A stretch of DNA of 43,572 nt from Candidatus Gastranaerophilales bacterium (GTDB taxonomy: Bacteria; Cyanobacteriota; Vampirovibrionia; Gastranaerophilales; Gastranaerophilaceae). The DNA lies in NCBI GenBank assembly GCA_944324365.1, contig CALUWA010000017.1:1-43572 (forward strand), in the 5' to 3' direction. Within the stretch, counting starts at the first letter, position 1. The number at the start of each line of letters is the position of its first letter. This document shows, in pieces, positions 39,727 through 43,572 of this stretch. The notes below the pieces were generated by a model, which was not told where the DNA came from, searched no databases, and worked only from the letters and a program-made list of their open reading frames with translations. Made by a program: the position numbers and the translations under genes.

Positions 39727-39755
39727 ATTTTAACGTATATTTATATATTTTTCAA
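39727..39755 (-). promoter_or_regulatory. Promoter upstream of the pilin start
   Basis: On the minus strand: -35 TTGAAA (39750-39755), 17-base spacer, -10 TAAAAT (39727-39732). The predicted start near 39720 leaves a 30-base leader with GGAGG before ATG 39690. Confidence 0.68.
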
Positions 39756-39851
39756 TATGACGATTGTTTTGGTTATATGTAATAAAATTTTAATGAAACC
39801 GTAAAATGCTGATTTTTGTGTTATATTATTCTTAGATTAAGGAGGGCATAT

Positions 39852-40763
39852 ATGTCAGAATTTTATTTTATGGACGGGAAGTTTGTAGAAGCTGAAAAGG
39901 CAATGATTCCTGTAAGAACTCATGCTTTTTTATATGGTACGGCAGTTTTTGAGGGTATAAGAGCGTATTGGAATGATGAAGAAAAGCAGTTATACGTTTT
40001 CAGAGCTAAAGAGCATTACGAAAGATTTTTGCGCAGTGCGAAAATTATGTATATGGAAAGTCCTTATACTGTAGAAGAGTATTGCGATATTACTAAAAAG
40101 CTTATGGCTAAAAATAATTATAAACAAGATGCATATATGCGACCTACTTTGTATAAATCTGCACAAAAAGTCGGTCCTGGCTTGTATGATAATGAAGATT
40201 CTTTTGTTTTAATTTCAAATAAGATGGGTGATTACATTGATACTTCAAAAGGCTTGAGGGTATGCGTTTCAAGCTGGAGAAGAAATAGTGATAATGCGAT
40301 TCCGCCGCGAGCAAAAGTTGCAGGTTCTTATGCTAATGCTGCATTAATCAAAACTGATGCCCATAATGCGGGTTTTGATGATGCTGTTGTTTTGGATGAA
40401 GCCGGACAGGTGACAGAAGGTTCTGCTATGAATCTTTTCCTTGTTCAAAACGGCAAGCTTGTTACAACAATGAAAACTGATAATATTTTGGTCGGAGTTA
40501 CAAGAAATACTATTATGGAAATAGCGAAAGATCTTGGAATTGAAACCGAAGAACGTGCTATTGACAGAACCGAGTTATATATTTCTGATGAGGCCTTCTA
40601 TTGTGGCACCGGAGCTCAAATCAGTCCTATTACTAGTATTGATACAAGGCCTCTTGGCAACGGGCAGGTTGGACCGATATCAAAAGAACTTCAAAAATTG
40701 TATTTTGATGTTGTTAAAGGAAAAATTGAAAAATACAAACACTGGTGTATGCCGGTTTATTAG
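39852..40763 (+). CDS. ilvE: Branched-chain amino acid aminotransferase
   Basis: A fold-type IV PLP enzyme for the last step of Leu, Ile and Val synthesis. The 303-residue protein has VRTHAFLYGTAVFEGIRAYW, the cofactor lysine in PRAKVAGSYANAALIK, VVLDEAGQVTEGSAMNLFLV, and VGVTRNTIMEIAKDLGIETE. This favours IlvE over D-amino acid aminotransferase or aminodeoxychorismate lyase. The start at 39852 follows AAGGAGGG; an in-frame ATG 36 bases upstream is rejected. It is transcribed away from the pilin gene. A moderate terminator follows. Confidence 0.95.
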   Translation: MSEFYFMDGKFVEAEKAMIPVRTHAFLYGTAVFEGIRAYWNDEEKQLYVFRAKEHYERFLRSAKIMYMESPYTVEEYCDITKKLMAKNNYKQDAYMRPTLYKSAQKVGPGLYDNEDSFVLISNKMGDYIDTSKGLRVCVSSWRRNSDNAIPPRAKVAGSYANAALIKTDAHNAGFDDAVVLDEAGQVTEGSAMNLFLVQNGKLVTTMKTDNILVGVTRNTIMEIAKDLGIETEERAIDRTELYISDEAFYCGTGAQISPITSIDTRPLGNGQVGPISKELQKLYFDVVKGKIEKYKHWCMPVY

Positions 40764-40773
40764 AAATTTATTT

Positions 40774-40800
40774 GGGACGCCTATAAGGCGTCCCGGTTTT
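40774..40800 (+). terminator. Terminator-like hairpin after ilvE
   Basis: GGGACGCC and GGCGTCCC form a perfect 8-bp stem with loop TATAA, followed by GG and only four T. It may be leaky, allowing some read-through into the permease gene. Confidence 0.6.
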
Positions 40801-40811
40801 AAGGTGTATAG

Positions 40812-41549
40812 ATGATTTCATTTTTAGGAAAGTGTACCCAAAATTTTATAAAGTGCCTGAAATATATATTCACGGGCCAGCTGCGTTTTTCTGCGGTTGT
40901 CGAGCAGGCTGCGGCAATAAGTTTTGATTCGCTTTCAATATCATTGATAATTTCATTTATTGCAGCTGCCGTAATAACAATTCAGGTTGCAAAACAATTT
41001 TTGATGTCTGGAGCAGAGGCATATATTGGCGGTACTATTGCTATTGTTCTTATAAGAGAGATTGCACCGGGGTTTGTTGCGCTTGCAATCGGCGCAAGAT
41101 CCGGGACTGCGATTTCTGCGGAAATTGCAAATATGCAGGTAACGGAGCAGGTTGATGCAATAAAAACTTTAAAAGTCGATCCCGTAGGGTATTATTTTGC
41201 ACCGCGTATTGTTGCGACTGCAATTACTGTACCAATGGTTGTTTTGATTGCAGAATTTATTGGGATTGCAGGCGGAATGCTTGTTGCAGATTTGACTATT
41301 AATCTTCATCCGCAAAGATATATGTATTCGGTATGGGCGTGGATGTCCACAAGGGATATATATATAAGTTTGCTGAAAGGTGCGATTTTTGGCGGTTTAA
41401 TCTCACTTGTATGTGCAACACAAGGTTATGAAACAAAAGGCGGAGCGAAAGAAGTCGGGGTTTCAACAACACAAGCTGCAATTTTGTCGACAGTGTTTAT
41501 GCTTGTTGCCGATTTTCTGGTTAATTTAGTTTTTTATATTGCAAAGTGA
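40812..41549 (+). CDS. mlaE: MlaE/YrbE-family ABC transporter permease
   Basis: The 245-residue membrane protein matches the MlaE permease: five to six hydrophobic segments, with SLIISFIAAAVITIQVAKQF, VLIREIAPGFVALAIGARSG, AEIANMQVTEQVDAIKTL and the C-terminal GYETKGGAKEVGVSTTQAAI. In Gram-negatives and chloroplasts (TGD1) it forms a lipid transporter with an ATPase (MlaF) and an MCE-domain protein (MlaD), which keeps outer-membrane lipid asymmetry. Neither partner is adjacent. AAGGTG precedes the ATG. Its last 24 bases overlap mazG on the opposite strand. Confidence 0.9.
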   Translation: MISFLGKCTQNFIKCLKYIFTGQLRFSAVVEQAAAISFDSLSISLIISFIAAAVITIQVAKQFLMSGAEAYIGGTIAIVLIREIAPGFVALAIGARSGTAISAEIANMQVTEQVDAIKTLKVDPVGYYFAPRIVATAITVPMVVLIAEFIGIAGGMLVADLTINLHPQRYMYSVWAWMSTRDIYISLLKGAIFGGLISLVCATQGYETKGGAKEVGVSTTQAAILSTVFMLVADFLVNLVFYIAK

Positions 41550-42305
41550 GGCTTTTGCTTTTTTCCACAAATTGTCATACTCTTCAAAAGAGTATTCCTT
41601 GAGCGGTTTTTCCGCAAGTTCTTCCATTTTGCGAAATCTTGTCATAAATTTTTTATTTGCCTTCAAAAGTGCCTGTTCTGCATCAATTTTGTTCCAGCGT
41701 GCAAGATTTACAACGGCAAATAGAATATCGCCAAACTCCTCTTCCATATGCTCTTTATCTTGTTCTTTTTCAGCTTCTTTGAATTCTTTAAATTCCGAAA
41801 AGATACATTCATACAAAGACTCTTCGCTTGGCCATTCAAAACCTTGCTTAACCGCTTTTTTACTGATTTTTTGCGCACTCATTAACGCGGATTGGGATTT
41901 TGAAATTCCGTCCATTGCTGATTTTCTGTGCTGTTTTTCTTCTTGTTTCAGCTTGTCCCAGTTGTCGAGTACTTCTGTAGTAGAGCCTACTTTTACATTC
42001 CCAAAAACATGCGGATGCCTGTGAATTAGTTTTTCTTTAATTCCGCGTGCAACATCTTCTATATTAAAAGCCCCTTCTTCCGAAGCAATTTGGGCATGCA
42101 ATACAACTTGCAGCAAAACATCTCCCAGTTCTTCCTGTAAATGTTTCATATCACCGCTGTCCATGGCATCGACTGCTTCATACGCTTCTTCCAGCATGTT
42201 TGGTTTTAATGTTTTATGGGTTTGTTCTCTGTCCCAAGGGCACCCGTCCGGTGCACGTAATTTCGCGATAACGTTTATTAATTCTTCTAGTTCTTTTGTT
42301 TCCAT
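41526..42305 (-). CDS. mazG: Nucleoside triphosphate pyrophosphohydrolase MazG
   Basis: The 259-residue protein carries two MazG domains. The first has the family start LRAPDGCPWDREQTHKTLKP, the metal-binding EEAYEAVDAMDSGDMKHLQE, ELGDVLLQVVLHAQIA; the second has EEEFGDILFAVVNLARWN and NKKFMTRFRKMEEL. It hydrolyses NTPs to NMP and pyrophosphate, cleaning the pool of aberrant nucleotides and lowering ppGpp in starvation. The ATG has no clear Shine-Dalgarno, with TAAAAT six bases upstream. Convergent overlap of 24 bases with the mlaE gene. Confidence 0.95.
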   Translation of the reverse strand: METKELEELINVIAKLRAPDGCPWDREQTHKTLKPNMLEEAYEAVDAMDSGDMKHLQEELGDVLLQVVLHAQIASEEGAFNIEDVARGIKEKLIHRHPHVFGNVKVGSTTEVLDNWDKLKQEEKQHRKSAMDGISKSQSALMSAQKISKKAVKQGFEWPSEESLYECIFSEFKEFKEAEKEQDKEHMEEEFGDILFAVVNLARWNKIDAEQALLKANKKFMTRFRKMEELAEKPLKEYSFEEYDNLWKKAKASLCNIKN

Positions 42306-42444
42306 ATTTGAATTTTATCATAAAATCTCAAACAAAAGTATAAGATTTTTTTTAAAGAATACACCAAAAGGTTGATGGATATCTGGCGTGCTGTGCTATT
42401 CTAAGATGTGTAAAGTTATTACTTTGAAAGAAAGGATTATTAGA

Positions 42445-42936
42445 ATGGCATTTTCAATTAAAAGCATTGCGCCTCGTCTTTTCAATAGCACCAAATATGA
42501 GACAAGTGTTGCAAGAAATTCAAACCCGATAGGGAAAGACCTTAAAAATCCATTTAAATCTGATATGAAAATGGATGTTTTGACTGCAGACGTTTTTGGT
42601 ACAAAAACAGATTCTGCAACTTCAAATTCTATTATTTCTAAAACAAAAAGAATGTGTTCAACCTTTGTTGGCTCAATCAATGATATGGGCAACAGTTTCA
42701 AACATGCAATTGAATCTGTAGGGGCATTCTGCAACAGAGTTAAAAAAGATGCGGTAAGCTTCTGGAACTATATTAATGAAAAAGAAGTTCCTAGTATTTT
42801 TGATGCTACCCGCTCTATTAAAGCTAAATGGGATGCTAAGAATTATGACAAAGCTGTCCAGAAATTAGCTGCTAATCCGGTCACGGATTTGGAAAATATG
42901 TTAGTAAAAGAAATTAGCTTGAATGCGGCAGCTTAG
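42445..42936 (+). CDS. Uncharacterised protein, possibly secreted or structural
   Basis: The 163-residue protein starts MAFSIKSIAPRLFNSTKYET and has no signal peptide or membrane segment. It is rich in Lys, Ser and Asn; the C-terminal two thirds look helical (KHAIESVGAFCNRVKKDAVS, WDAKNYDKAVQKLAANP). No family is recognised. AAAGG lies about ten bases before the ATG. It is 13 bases from the next gene and probably co-transcribed with it and with the last gene of the window. The gap 42306-42444 holds nothing I can name. Confidence 0.75.
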   Translation: MAFSIKSIAPRLFNSTKYETSVARNSNPIGKDLKNPFKSDMKMDVLTADVFGTKTDSATSNSIISKTKRMCSTFVGSINDMGNSFKHAIESVGAFCNRVKKDAVSFWNYINEKEVPSIFDATRSIKAKWDAKNYDKAVQKLAANPVTDLENMLVKEISLNAAA

Positions 42937-42949
42937 GAGGGAACAGAGG

Positions 42950-43312
42950 ATGAATACTAGTACAGTTAAAAAAATTATAGATGCATTATCAATTCATCAG
43001 GACCCTGATTCTATCAGAGTTTTGAATGAAGTTGGTACTAATTCTTCTATTGACGAAGTTAGAGAAATGACTTCCCGCGCTCTTGTTAAAAAGAATGTTC
43101 ATGATTCTTTGGAAGTTGTTATCACAAATCAGGGCAAAGGTATTAACGACTTAAGCACAGTTGTTGCGATGAGTACTATTAATGAACTTTTGGCTCTTGA
43201 AGATAAAACTGAAGCAATTAAAATTTTGGAAGATACAGTAAATATGCATTCTGATGAAGATGTAAGAGATAACGCTCGTTCAGTAAAAGCGTTAATGGCG
43301 TTAAGCTGCTAG
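42950..43312 (+). CDS. Uncharacterised all-helical small protein
   Basis: The 120-residue protein is predicted to be all helical, with repeated patterns such as DPDSIRVLNEVGTNSSIDEV, STVVAMSTINELLALEDKTE and MHSDEDVRDNARSVKALMAL, resembling HEAT-like units, but no family is recognised. GGAGG at 42936-42940 stands nine bases before ATG 42950, overlapping the previous stop region. Its stop is followed by a terminator. Confidence 0.78.
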   Translation: MNTSTVKKIIDALSIHQDPDSIRVLNEVGTNSSIDEVREMTSRALVKKNVHDSLEVVITNQGKGINDLSTVVAMSTINELLALEDKTEAIKILEDTVNMHSDEDVRDNARSVKALMALSC

Positions 43313-43348
43313 GGAATTTGCTATTGTAGTGATTTTATATATATTATA

Positions 43349-43379
43349 AAAAGTCCGCCGGTTATATGGGCGGACTTTT
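43349..43379 (+). terminator. Terminator after the 42950-43312 gene
   Basis: AAAGTCCGCC and GGCGGACTTT form a 10-bp stem around a nine-base loop. A second, weaker hairpin with T run (AAACGCCC / GGGTTTTT, about 43391-43418) follows. Confidence 0.87.
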
Positions 43380-43525
43380 AGAATGTAAAAATTAAAACGC
43401 CCGCAGTTAGTGGGTTTTTGACTTAATTGTAACGAAACATTAAGCAAAAGTATTAAAAAATTAAAGAAATAGTTGCAGTAAGCCGTACTGATGAATAAGG
43501 AAATTAGAACGAAAGGGACTAAGTC

Positions 43526-43572
43526 ATGGGTATGGCGGCATCTCAAGCCAGGTTTTTGGGCCTGACGGCGAG
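43526..43572 (+). CDS. Start of a protein beginning MGMAASQARFLGLTA (truncated by window)
   Basis: AAAGGGA precedes the ATG and only 15 residues are visible, reading M-G-M-A-A-S-Q-A-R-F-L-G-L-T-A. From memory, this N-terminus recurs in a large paralogous family in Gastranaerophilales genomes, whose function is not established. The 210-base gap before it holds two hairpins and no gene. The family call cannot be tested further here. Confidence 0.6.
   Translation, partial: MGMAASQARFLGLTA

Overview
The window is AT-rich bacterial chromosome. It most likely comes from a non-photosynthetic cyanobacterial relative of the Vampirovibrionia/Melainabacteria, order Gastranaerophilales. Pointers are a cyanobacterial-type PDZ/radical-SAM/DUF512 protein (3416-4681), a complete NIF-type Fe-S pair (nifU-nifS), an exported SLH-domain protein, a prepilin with the mature start FTLAEVLITLGVIGVVAAMT, and a truncated last gene beginning MGMAASQARFLGLTA. 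The taxonomic call rests on recalled family features, not on a search.

Layout. 1-1016: end of a phage-type lysis cassette closed by a strong terminator. 1094-4717: an iron-regulator-like operator and promoter ahead of a DUF2023 gene; divergently, a PilC/GspF gene, a PadR regulator and the DUF512 protein. 4728-10199, minus strand: glnA, a candidate small RNA, then dnaJ-queE-def-fmt-aroH. 10221-13801, minus strand: an AAA ATPase, nifS and nifU. 13958-16798: uvrA. 17299-27676: a ribosomal protein cluster S10-L3-L4-L23-L2-S19-L22-S3-L16-L29-S17-L14-L24-L5-S14 // S8-L6-(small ORF)-L18. It has long structured spacers, stops after L18, and is bracketed by two inverted copies of a 357-371 bp hairpin-ended repeat (16884-17240 and 29532-29902). 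27675-38448: acyl-CoA ligase, SLH protein, pyk, a second copy of the candidate small RNA, miaB, a Cys-rich exported protein, an iron-sulfur flavoprotein, a uridine-kinase-like protein, a lone receiver and a degenerate PilB/GspE-type ATPase. 38502-39755: a prepilin whose 5' end is built of intergenic repeats and a 12-base homopolymer. 39852-43572: ilvE, an MlaE-type permease, mazG, and three uncharacterised genes.

Four observations stand out. (1) The prepilin gene has a promoter, Shine-Dalgarno and ATG upstream of a G12 tract; at 12 the frame is closed, at 11 or 14 it would be open into the pilin, so it looks phase-variable and OFF. (2) Two related, G-poor candidate sRNAs with terminators lie at 6406-6533 and 32961-33080. 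(3) A hairpin-ended repeat is present in two inverted copies whose stems differ but all pair perfectly. (4) Unrelated proteins share an N-terminal tag of the form M-x-I-x-x-I-x-N...F-x-G. Several genes (pilC, padR, dnaJ, uvrA) have a promoter so close to the ATG that their mRNAs should be leaderless.

No tRNA, rRNA, CRISPR array or transposase gene was seen.
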